DNA of 64,000 nt from Pogonophryne albipinna (Eukaryota; Chordata; Actinopteri; Perciformes; Artedidraconidae), in contig JAPTMU010000027.1 in the NCBI GenBank assembly GCA_028583405.1, positions 1,116,001 to 1,180,000 on the forward strand. Reading direction: 5' to 3'. A program made the translations under genes and the position numbers. A model generated the notes under the pieces. It was given only the letters and a program-made list of their open reading frames with translations. It made no database searches and was not told the DNA's origin. Below, in pieces: positions 45,749 through 55,761 of the stretch. Numbering within the stretch: the stretch's first letter is position 1; each line of letters starts with the position of its first letter.

Positions 45749-46974
45749 GCTCATTACTGCATTATCAATGCCACCGTGCCAGTCCTCCAGAGATATTTTG
45801 CCGACGAGGACACCCGCCCTGACTTTCGGCTGGGCAGGGAGGCCATCCAGCAGCTCCTAGTGGCGCTGAAGACGGAGAGGCAACACGGATGGGGGGGCCA
45901 CTCTGGAGACCCTGGTGTTTCTCTTTTGGATTGCCAGTGGCTCCGCTTACAGAGTGGTGTGTTCGATGTGCCTCTGCCGTCCGTCCACCGCATTGTCCAC
46001 AGGATAGTGGATGAGGTGGTGGCCGTCTTGCCCCATTATGTCCGTCTCCCACGCGCGGAGGACTTGCCGGGGGTTGGTGAGGGTTTTGCCTGGTTGGCTC
46101 ACCACCAAGCCTTTGGCAAGGCAGCTGGGGCAATTGACTGCTGCCACATCCAAATCAAATGCCCAAGTGGCCCTGATGGTCCAGACTACTGCAACAGGAA
46201 GCTATTCCATTCAGTTGTGTTGCAGGGCATCTGTGACCATCAGGGACGCTTTGTGGACATTTTGTGGGTTACCCAGGATCCGTGCATGACGCACGGATTC
46301 TTAAGAACAGCCCCATCTACGCTAGGGGGACTTACCCTCCACCAGGGTATTTCATCCTAGCTGATGCTGGCTACCCATGTCAGCAGGAACCCCTGGCCCT
46401 TATCACACCATATAAGAGGCCAGTGAGAGGCATGGCAGAACAACGGTTTAATTACCATCACTCCAGGGGTCGCTCAATCATTGAGCGGGCCTTTGGTGTG
46501 ATGAAAACCCGCTGCAGGTGCATCTTTTAAGAAACACTTGAAGTACATCATGAGTTTGTCCCCAAGGTAATGAATCATTCTAATGTTTCTGTAGCAAATT
46601 AGTTAATTAAAATCCTAATATCCTTATCCTGCTATAGTAAGACTGTCTTAATGCCTAACAATTGCATAGTCACATAGGCCTAAAATACTATGCATCACAC
46701 TTTGTTTTGTCCTTTTTTTGCTCTGCCTTGTGCACAGGTTGTGACAGCATGTGTCATTTTATACAACATCTGTGTCGGGGTTGGGGATGACCTACCTCCA
46801 GAAGACGCCACCCTGGAGGAGGACAACCAGTCACCAGAAGACGCCACCCTGGAGGAGGACAACCAGCCACCTGCTGCACATCAAGGTGGTGGGGAAAGTG
46901 AGAGTGGAGCAGCATGGCGTGCGGCCCTTGTCAACTTGCTGTTGCTCCACTGGACCATGACTATTTTGCACAGG
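45749..46974 (+). pseudogene. PIF/Harbinger transposase (HARBI1-like), two inactivating changes
   Basis: Exon 45749-46571 follows TTATGTTGTGCAG and contains RPDFRLGREAIQQLL, a helix-turn-helix region (VPLPSVHRIVHRIV), first catalytic Asp in AGAIDCCHIQIKCP, second in GYFILADAGYP and catalytic Glu in GRSIIERAFGVMKTRC. All three catalytic acids are present. A 1-bp loss near 46264 shifts the frame before VGYPGSVHDARI, and a TAA at 46528-46530 stops it after MKTRCRCIF. A second exon (46739-46974) continues VVTACVILYNICVGVGDD and has a 36-bp direct duplication (SPEDATLEEDNQ). Nuclear enzyme that cuts the element ends together with the Myb-like partner. Confidence 0.9.
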
Positions 46975-47149
46975 TGAAGAACATGGCTCAAATCCCATGT
47001 CACAATCTGCTTATGTACTTGAGTAACTGTATTTTGTAAATGAGCATCTCTCCAGGACAGAACCACTAAACTAACATAACACTTTCTCCTTCTGTTTGCA
47101 GCATTGAAGAAGTCCTGGAGAATAAACAGCCACAACATCATCACCATCA

Positions 47150-47604
47150 CCAATTCTGCCTACATGTGGGAGATGGACCCTCTGGCAGGAGGCTGCGCTC
47201 CATCAGGACCAAAACCTCTCTCCACCTGAACAGTTTATTCCCCTCCGCTACCGGCCTCTTAAACAAAACCTGGGCCCCCCACTGACACTTTACCTCAGCC
47301 ACAACGCAGACTCTATACGCATTACATTAATGCACACAATGTTACTGCACATATTTCATATGTTATATTCTATAATTCACTGCATTCTATTTCACTGTAA
47401 ATTACTGCTTCACTTTATTGTATTGCTATCTATCTATATTTGTTTACAGTGTTGTTAATATAGTTCGCTATCTGTGTACTTATTTTCGTTTTTTTGTTTT
47501 ATATGTTATGTATGCACCATGACATCAAGTGAAATTCCTCGTACGTGTGAACCTACCTGGCAATAAACCCGTTTCTGATTCTGATTGTGATTCTGAATAA
47601 TATA
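47150..47604 (+). mobile_element. LINE 3' end, 5' truncated
   Basis: Starts in a coding tail (LRSIRTKTS, then PSATGLLNKTWAPH and a stop), followed by a 3' untranslated part and the tail CCGTTTCTGATTCTGATTG, a tandem TTCTGA repeat as in L2/CR1-type fish LINEs. Inserted downstream of the Harbinger transposase gene. Confidence 0.65.
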
Positions 47605-47611
47605 TATAAAG

Positions 47612-47884
47612 TAGGGCTGTCAGTCGATTCAAATATTTAATCGCGATTAATCGCAAATTAATGGCACATTTTTTATCTGTTCTAAATGTACCTTAGAGGA
47701 ATATTTTTCAAGTTTTTAATACTCTTATCAACATATGAGTGGACAAATATGCTTTATGCAAATGTTTATTATCATTTGAACAATGACAAATATTCTCATG
47801 AATATTAAACACAACAACCTCTGAACATTACAAATATTCGCCTCAATTCAACCTGGAACCTCTCTCATTCAATAATACAATACA

Positions 47885-47954
<70 letters not shown>

Positions 47955-48497
47955 ATGCGTGCGTGCGTGCGTGTGTATGTGTGTGTGTGTGGAGAGACAC
48001 TGTGATGGATAGTTGGAGCTATGTGCAACTCAAGGCATATGCTCGAATGGGAGCTGCCTGGACGCTGCAATCATGTTGCGCACTATCCGTGCTGAGTGTG
48101 CTGACTTTTCGTACAATGTCCCACTGTCTGGCTTCCTGCATAAAGTCAAGTGCTCGGCGCAGTTGTGGCGAAATATCGCTCTTCTGTTTTCATTGAAACA
48201 GCTCCTTATATCCGTTAGCGCAGCTAGCTAGCACCAGATGCTAACAACAACAATACACGTAAGGTCTGTCTCTCGCTCGCTCGCGCCACACATACACACA
48301 CCCTCCCGGTCCTCCCGATGGCCAGTCGGTGCCTGCCGGTGAGCGTGGAAGTGTGGTCTGCCGCAAGCAGGAGCGGGGCTGTCAGCATCAGCTTGTAGAT
48401 GGTATTTTAAACTCTGAAACTACGGGGCGGCCGAGGACAAAAAATACACATGCGTTAATCGCGTTAAAATAATGTTTGCGTTAACTTGACAGCCCTA
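47612..48497. mobile_element. hAT-like element (886 bp) with a GT microsatellite
   Basis: Ends TAGGGCTGTCAGTCGATTC and TTAACTTGACAGCCCTA, with subterminal ATCGCGATTAATCGC and GCGTTAATCGCG on the two sides, as in a common fish hAT-like family. Flanks share only ATATA, so no clean 8-bp TSD. Contains (GT)n at 47887-47947. Confidence 0.7.
47887..47947. repeat. (GT)n microsatellite
   Basis: About 30 GT units, then interrupted GT/GC sequence up to 47990. It creates the long shadow frames here. Confidence 0.97.
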
Positions 48498-48635
48498 ATA
48501 TATTCATATATCATACTTGATGTCTGCAAACCTTATTTACACATATTGGTGCACATTGTAGCATAAAACACAAATATCAACAAAAGAGGTAAAGTCAAAA
48601 CAAGGTTCATTTTCGTTCCATTTCAATGTCATTTT

Positions 48636-49129
48636 TTATTTTGGGGCAAAACGCTCTAAGACAGCTAACAACTTTTCGGACCTTTCTCGGGCCTCTGCTG
48701 CTCTTCTCTCCTCTGCCTCTCTCTGATAGAGGATGTCCTCCCTTAAGAGATTAAGGTAGGGATCCTCTCTCACCCTCTTTTTCGTTCCTCCTCTCAGTGT
48801 TGTCCTTCTATTTTCCCTCCTCATCCTCTCGCCCTTTCTGACCTTCCTGGGCAGTGCTTGGCCCTGGATTGTCCTCTTGGATGGAGGCAGGGGGGCGAGA
48901 CCGCCTCAGACTGCCCTAATGCCTCATCCATTAGGACAAACCAGGCCCAAGTCGCTGCCGTGGGTTTCCCGTCCTCTGTGCCCTGTCCTGAGGCGGGACA
49001 CTTGCATTCCTGAACAGTGAAGACCAAACACATACACGCATTAATATATGAAAACACAATACATATAATCATGTCTATATAACCTCTCACACCTTGTACT
49101 TGTTTTTAAGGTTGTCCCATTTTTTTTTG
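48636..49129 (-). pseudogene. Harbinger Myb/SANT-like accessory gene, truncated
   Basis: Minus strand. 49129-49082 encodes QAKKKWDNLKNKYK, the last helix of the Myb/SANT-like DNA-binding domain. After an intron, about 49007-48840 encodes ECKCPASGQGTEDGKPTAAT and WAWFVLMDEALGQ, and 48824-48636 encodes a basic/acidic tail (DPYLNLLREDILYQREAEER) ending in a stop. The N-terminal helices are cut off at about 49135 by unrelated sequence. In this superfamily the Myb-like protein binds the transposase and brings it to the nucleus and DNA ends. Confidence 0.8.
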
Positions 49130-49135
49130 GCTTGG

Positions 49136-49720
49136 ACAGTTTATTTTGTACAATAGTAAAAATACAATTTAAAACAGTCACACAGGGCTATATCCAAAAG
49201 GGAGAACGAACAAGGGGGCTGAAGCTTACCAGTGGGGGAGAGGGTCAACGAATGAGTGGAGAGATCCCGCAAAAACAAACCTAAGTCACCCCGGTCACAC
49301 GTGTTCCACACTCATACAATCACACGGAGAAAAGATCCAAAAACCCGGAGGAAGCACAGCACACGGAAAGGGGGAAGCCACCACCTCGGACACACCACCA
49401 CCTTCAGCTCTCAGTAACTAAAACAGGAAAAAAGGGAAAACACAATAAGTGGGGGGCAAAAGCACAGAATAACTCAAAATGAAATAAACCAAAATTAGCC
49501 GCAGCCATACCGGCAATCATGCGGCATAAACAAAACTATGCAAAAGCAAAGAAAGAAAAGCTAAAACAAAACAGTTTTCATCAATAAACAAAAAATGAAT
49601 TAACCAAAGATATATCGACACTAGATGTAAATAGCCAAAAGTAAAGAAAGAAAATAGGAATAAACTAAATAAACTATTAACCTCTTCTACACCGCACCTC
49701 CGATACCGGGGGGAAAAACC
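49136..49720. other. Unassigned DNA between Harbinger and unit copy R
   Basis: A-rich plus strand; contains no domain or terminal repeat I recognise. It replaces the start of the Myb gene, so it or a larger block containing it is an insertion or a deletion junction. Confidence 0.4.
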
Positions 49721-50174
49721 ATAGACTGTATCTTAAAATCCCTTAACGTTTGTATGCAATTGTGCTAAATTCAACACTGGAATCAAGCAAATATTAATAT
49801 GTTTGCATGACATTAGTTATTTATATTTTGATATCACTTAATTATACGTTTAATACATTTAAGTCAAGCTAAGGTACATGTGATGGTAGCTAGTTAGTGC
49901 TCTTACCTGTGAGGCCTCCTCCAAACAGCATAATAACCAGACTGTATCATTAAAACTAAGTACCAGTTCTAGATCCTTGACTTTAGACAAACAATTCAAA
50001 AGACAACATGTATTTAAAGACCAATCTTTATTTGAAGGTGCCTCTTAACCTGATATATTAGTTATACAGTAATAGTATTGACAATCTAAAAAAACTGAGC
50101 AACTCAACAGTCAGATTTATATTTCTTATTGTCCAAAGCATTTATTATTTTCATTTTCCCCCTCTCATATTCAG

Positions 50175-50403
50175 TGTGGACGGATTGAGACAGCGTGGTG
50201 TCCAGAGAGCTGCAGAGACTTCAGGGAGAAACCTCCGTGTGATGGACGGATTGAGACAGCGTGGTGTCCAGAGAGCTGCAGAGACTTCAGGGAGAAACCT
50301 CCGTGTGATGGACGTCCTGTCTGTTGGTTTGGAGAGGACTGAGGGTCTTTCCTCTGCGAGGAGGACCAGGCCTGATGGAGGAGCCCATGCTGGGCAAAGC
50401 TGA
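50175..50403 (+). CDS. Exon with 66-bp tandem repeat (copy R)
   Basis: Follows the acceptor CTCATATTCAG at 50174. Two 66-bp units, then the unique tail and AATAAA at about 50539. As in copy L two frames are open: GRIETAWCPESCRDFREK-type ending in TGA at 50342, and LRQRGVQRAAETSGRNL-type ending at 50403. The upstream exon proposed in copy L is deleted here. Confidence 0.3.
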
Positions 50404-50806
50404 TACCAACTGCACAGGCCTAGTCTGTCACTTTATTTGACTAAATGTGTTTACTTATACATTTAATAGGTTTACACCTTCTGTCCATATGTGCTTTTTA
50501 TTTAAAACATGTTTGATTAACTTTTGGTTCACATTTCAATAAACTGTATTTGTATTTGCAATCCTTTTGTCCATTATTCTCACTGAAAATGTTAGATTAC
50601 ACATTCACATCTGACTGAAGATTGGCCCCATTTATTTGTGACATTGCAAACTCTGCGGTACAAGGCACAAGTGATGTGAAGCTCATAAAGTGAGGCAAAT
50701 AGAAATAATCAGCTGATGGAGTGTAGATGTGGAAATAGGTGCATTCAATCAGCTGACTGTGTTTTCACAATAAAAGTAGTTTCCTAGTGAATGTCCTGTA
50801 CTGGTC

Positions 50807-51085
50807 TTAAAATCTCATAACATCAGCTTTTAATGTTCCTCTTGGATGTTCTTCTTGACCCTCAGAGAAGGAGAAAATGTCGTGTCTTTCAGACATGTCC
50901 TTTCCTAACAAAAATGACAGGAAACATAAAACATATTATTACAGAACAAGTGTGTTATTTATGAAAGCGGTGTGTTTGTGTGTTTAGGGGCTGTAGATAT
51001 AATTATTTTAATTTCAACAGCAGTGGCGAGCCGTCAGGGCCCTCTGTGAGGGCCTAAGATATTCAAAAAAATAATATTTGAAAAC

Positions 51086-51122
<37 letters not shown>

Positions 51123-54021
51123 AAATATTTTTTTGTTGTTACATTTTTCATTAGTTTTACCAAAATAACTTGATTTAATTGTATTTAAAATAACATTTCC
51201 AAAGAAATAAATCCTTCGAATCTGCCTGTTCAGTTTCTGTTGGAATGTGAAGGGTTAAATGCCGTCTCTGCGAGTTACTGTGAAGACGGGAGAGCTTGGT
51301 CCCTCTCTACATTCACAGAGGGCCAGCTATAGTAACTCAACGAGAGAGTAATGTCAAATGACAGTACAATTGACCAATCATATCTTCCCTCTAAATGGGC
51401 GGGCTTTATGACAAGTTCCGCCCGCTGTGAGGTCTATGCAAGTGCTGCAGTGACGCGTCCTAAAACCCGGAAGTAAGCTGCGCTCGGATTCCCTCGACAC
51501 AAGAGCAATGGAATTTCTCCATAGGATGGAAAATAGCTGGAAATAAGGTCTGTGGAAAACGAACCTGTTTGATAAATGCACGTTTTGTTCAGCCGGATAA
51601 TATCCACATGTCTACCCTACTTTTATTATTTTCGAATCATAAATCTAATCGATAGATTTATGATCGATAGATTTATGATTAGCATAAGTTCGTTCATGAT
51701 GGCTCACTTCAGTGATAGTGATGACATCGTTTGCAAAATTATTAACCGAGTCATTTTCAAGATTGAGTTCCAATGATAAACTGGAGTGGCAAAGGATCAG
51801 CTGCATGACCCGCCATCAAGTGCTTCATCCAAAAGGACAGGAGGATGGACTTTGTGTTTCAGTGATTTGATCATCAAAGGTAGGCCTAAGTCATTTTCAA
51901 TGTGGGCCGCCGTGCCGACTTAATTCATTTGTATTTGTTACTTGGCTGTGGGTGCCCTGTCATGATAGGTGTTTATATAAATGGTGTTGTTTTGTGTGGT
52001 AGAGGGTCGCTGTCATTGATGTGTTTTGCTCCCCGGGCCGCTGTTTTGATATTCCGCTGAAGTATACGCTGTGACGTAATAACTCTTCTTTTTTTTCGGG
52101 GGGAGGGGGGTCAGACGGCCTAGGTATAAAAGTCACGGCTCGCCACTTTTCAACAGTGAGCTACAAAGACAATCAGATTATGAATGAACAGTATGAAGTT
52201 CATCAACATTGAAATATATGTTATTATCAAAATAATATTTAACTGTTATCAAAACGTAGTGCAACTGCTGAAGCTTGCTCTGTTGTCTCACTGAAAGAAT
52301 AACTTTTACCACGTTTTTACAGACAATATTGAGAGATAAATAGTAGCAGTTCTCACTATGTGTTAAATATCTTTGCCTTCAATACATTAAATTAGAAAGC
52401 TGACAAAGTCATATTGCTAAATATCTAAATGTAACTTTTTGCATAGAAAAAACTCTCAACTTAACTGATGTGTAGGTGATCTAGTATTTAGTATTGTTTA
52501 ATGGAATGTATATCAGTGTATTCAAGTCAATACTTCATTTATTTAAACAATATCTTTCTTGATTCTTTGTACAGTATGAAAATAGAGTCTTTGTACCTGT
52601 GCTGAAGTTCACTGCTGTGAGGAGTCCAGTTCTGTCTCTCACTCTCTGGTCCAGCCTGTCTGCATCACCTGGACACCTTAAACAAACAGATATATATGTA
52701 AAGTACCATGTGTACAAACAATATAACTGATTATCTTCTGTTGAACATGTTGGATTGTGTATTGTCCGAGTCAGGGTCCTTTTTATTTTACTGTAACTTT
52801 GGAAGTTGTGTTACCAATGCTTACTGTTTATTTGATGTTTACTGAAACAGCCCTTTTAATAGTTTTTAATGATCTGCTCCTAGCCGCCGACTCAGGCAGC
52901 CCAGCTGTCTTGGTGCTGTTAGATTTAACTGCTGCCTTTGACACTGTGGATCATAGTATCCTGTTATCACGGCTTGAACAGTCCGCAGGCATCACAGGCT
53001 CTGCCCTTGCATGGTTCAGGTCTTATTTGACGGACCGTAGCATCTCAGTGTAGTTAGGTGCCTTCTCCTCTGCCAAAGCCCCTCTCACCTGTGGGGTTCC
53101 CCAAGGCTCGATTCTGGGCCCCATCCTTTTTCTATTGTACATACTGCCCCTAGGTTCAATTCTCACAAAACATAATATCCCCTTCCATTGTTACGCTGAT
53201 GATGTACAGATCTATCTGCCTCTCAAACTAAATGGCAACTCACTGCAGCAGTTGATGGACTGCTTAACAGAGATTACATCCTGGCTGACCCAAAACTTCC
53301 TCACCCTCATTGAGAGCAAGACTGAGGTTATCTTTTTTGGAACCCAACCAACAGTCTCCCCGGTGGATATTCTGGGCTCCCTCAATAAAAATATTCTCCC
53401 CTCTGTCATGAACCTTGGAGTGACCTTCAACAGCGCCTTTAAATTTGATAAGCAGGTTAGCACTGTAGTCAAGACCTGCTTTTTCAAAATATGACTATTG
53501 GCTAAGACCAAGTCGTTTTTATCTTTTAAAGACCTAGAAAGGGTTATTAACGCCTTTGTTACCTCGAGACTGGATTACTGCAATGCTCTGTATGTGGGTA
53601 TGGATCAGGCGTCAATTAGACGCCTCCAGCTAGTTCAGAATGCAGCTGCACGTCTTCTCACTGGCCATAAAAAGCGTGACCATATCACCCCAATTCTGGC
53701 TTCATTGCACTGGCTTCCAGTTCGGTTCAGAATAGATTTGAAACTCCTTTTATTTGTTTTCAAAGCCCTAAATGGGCTGGCTCCTGCCTATATAGCCGAA
53801 CTCCTCCATCGCTACACCCCAGGCAGAGCCTTAAGGTCGGCTGATCAGCTGTTGTTGATAGTGCCTAAGACCAGGCTCAAAACCCGACGGCATCGAGCTT
53901 TCGCAGCGGCTGGCCCTAGGCTCTGCAATACTTTGCCCCTCCATGTGAGGTCGGCCCAGACCCTGTTTTTTTTTTCATCAACACTTAAAACTCACTTTTT
54001 CTCTCTGGCTTTTGTTTAATT

Positions 54022-54090
<69 letters not shown>

Positions 54091-54929
54091 GTTATTTATT
54101 TAGTTATTTATTCATTTAGTTCTTTATTTTACTATTTATAACATAACATAGGATTTCATAAAGTATTTTTAAAATAGTTTATACATTATTCGAATATAGG
54201 AATAGTAGATAGGATTACTTAAAATATAGTACCTTTATATTTCATCTTTTTTCCCTTTAGACCCTTGCGGTTTATTCTTAAAAACCCTTACCCTTACCCA
54301 CCCCCCATTTTCCCTCTGCTGGTCTATGGCCTTGTAGAGGGTAACGGGGTACAGAGTCGCTTAGATAAGCGGGGGAGTGCATCTGACGAAGAGATAGGTT
54401 GTTGTGCTCCCTATCTCTGTTTCTTATCCTATATCTAATAGAACTGCTCGGGTCGTGATAGATTGGGGAAGTTCATGAGATCTTTCTAGAGGGTTATCAA
54501 GAATAACTTTTATCCAATGACCTTTTCCCTCTCTGTCTGTGTCTGTGTATTCTCTTGTTCCGATTAACCCAGCACATTCTTGAGCATAGCCAATTTAAAT
54601 TAACCTTCGCGATGCATACAGTTCCTACCTACATAATAAAATATCTCTCTAAGTTACAAGGATGACCTTATTTTATCAACCTCAAACAGAAGCCGTTTGT
54701 TCTACAGTATTATCCCACTTAACGCTTAACACTTGTCTATTTCGTATTAACCTTTATATATACAGTCTATGATTTTAACTTGGAGGCTACTATTAGCATC
54801 GTTAGTACCGATGTAGCTACCACTCGCTTACACGCTAACCCAAGCCTTAACATTCATTAGGTAGCTGATTAAAATCATTAACACATAAATAAAGTACTCG
54901 AATTTCACATACCGCAAAACCGCATTCAT
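50807..54929 (-). CDS. Candidate three-exon gene, 64 codons, unknown product (copy R)
   Basis: Minus-strand exons 54929-54913, 52676-52597 and 50904-50807 correspond one to one with copy L: 17, 80 and 98 nt. Differences: one silent change in exon 1 and three replacements (Ser to Thr, Pro to Ser, Met to Ile). The exon 1 donor is GTATGT instead of GTAAGT. Intron 1 has received a LINE, with loss of about 223 bp, and intron 2 a hAT; neither touches an exon. Whether it is expressed is unknown. Confidence 0.4.
51021..52148. mobile_element. hAT element (1128 bp) inserted in copy R after duplication
   Basis: Starts CAGTGGCGAGCCGTCAGGGC and ends GTCACGGCTCGCCACTT, flanked by TTCAACAG at 51013-51020 and 52149-52156. 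Copy L has the empty site with a single TTCAACAG (minus strand near 21175). Contains a run of about 31 A (51090-51120) and GGGGGGAGGGGGGTC near the end. No transposase seen. Confidence 0.92.
52850..54019 (+). pseudogene. LINE reverse transcriptase, C-terminal half
   Basis: [17 protein letters not shown] (motif with first catalytic Asp), [28 protein letters not shown] (YADD catalytic box intact), [15 protein letters not shown], then [27 protein letters not shown] and [19 protein letters not shown], which is the conserved C-terminus of L2/Rex1-like fish LINEs. Stops at 53051-53053 and 53492-53494 interrupt it, and the N-terminal endonuclease is absent. Clade given from motif memory. Confidence 0.85.
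54024..54118. repeat. (TTTA)n microsatellite
   Basis: About 17 uninterrupted TTTA units followed by imperfect ones, in the 3' part of the LINE. Confidence 0.95.
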
Positions 54930-55170
54930 GCACCGTCTGTTTTAACCGCAGAAAGAGGCCGATATATAAGCATGAAGAACAAACAAACACGGCCGGCTTC
55001 AAGTTGTGTTCCCTGGATGAACTGACCAGGCAGAGTCTCTGTAGCTAGCTTCACGGAGCAGCTAGCAGAGAGACAAGAAGCTAGCAGCAGCAGTCACTTG
55101 ACAGAGCTGTCACTCAAAGTGACCACGCTCTAATTTATGCATAACTTTAAGACTGAATATTAACAAAGGC

Positions 55171-55753
55171 TACATTAATGTATTAAATCGATGTTAATCC
55201 ATGTGTGTGGTTGCCAGGCAACGCAATTTACTACACACTTTACACACTACTACAACCCTAATTATATTTAAAAACATTTTCGAAGACCTCACGAGATACT
55301 TTAATGTCAATTAAAATGTAAATGTGAAGGGATGTGTGTAATATGGTGATTGACATTATTCACCCACGGATCTATGGGTATTGTTCCGCACGGACATTTT
55401 AGTTAACCGGACTTCCTGTTGATGTGAAATCCGAAATCATTTTTTTAAAATAATACTTTATTCCGAGTTTGCTTGCTTTTCTCTTTGGAGGTCATCACAT
55501 AACGGCATTGTAATACACGGTTCGGCTGCATTAAATATTACATATCTGCCGTAGTTCTCTATTTATAGAGCCCTGATGAGAAGACTTCTAGACAAACAGG
55601 AAGAACTGCCCCCTAAACTGAATATGTGATGTGGATCATAAATATATCAGCAATTAAACAAAATCTTCAATTTCTCTTCACAATATAAGTCTCCTTGCAG
55701 TATCAATACTAATTCGGCTGACTTTTATATTTGATCCAATCAGTATATTGGTA
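55171..55753. other. Unassigned DNA
   Basis: No feature recognised beyond the end of copy R. Confidence 0.4.
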
Positions 55754-55761
55754 TATTTACA

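Larger units (their letters stand above)
44217..49135. mobile_element. PIF/Harbinger element, 5' end to disrupted Myb gene
   Basis: Starts with GGGTGTTTCTCAATGTCGAG, carries the transposase gene on the plus strand and the Myb-like accessory gene on the minus strand, the usual two-gene plan of Harbinger. Homology stops inside the Myb exon near 49135. A matching inverted end is found at 62374-62395. The flanking 3 bp at the two ends (ACG and AGG) do not agree, so I cannot claim they belong to the same insertion. A LINE 3' fragment and two hAT elements lie inside. Confidence 0.8.
52832..54573 (+). mobile_element. L2-like LINE, 5' truncated, in copy R
   Basis: Copy R matches copy L up to TGTTTATTTGAT (52831) and again from CTTGAGCATAGCC (about 54574); between lies a LINE. 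The corresponding 223 bp of copy L (about 19203-19425) are missing, so the insertion came with a target deletion. A (TTTA)n tract lies in its 3' region. Confidence 0.85.
49721..55170 (-). mobile_element. Unclassified mobile unit, copy R (inverted relative to copy L)
   Basis: Reverse complement of 18620-22967 of copy L. It begins at ATAGACTGTAT (matching the end of copy L) and ends near 55170. Relative to L it lacks 22616-22957 and 18352-18620, has two instead of four 66-bp units, lacks the hAT at 19587, and has gained a hAT (51021-52148) and a LINE (about 52832-54573). No TSD found on this copy, so its outer end may be truncated. Confidence 0.85.

Noticed and set aside
47843..48196. Open frames rich in VCVCV or HTHTH
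   Set aside because: Translation of the GT microsatellite.
18352..55170. A single large segmental inverted duplication joining 18-23 kb and 50-55 kb
   Set aside because: Copy L has its own 9-bp target duplication inside a DIRS element and homology stops at the unit's end, so two separate insertions explain it better than a duplicated chromosome segment.
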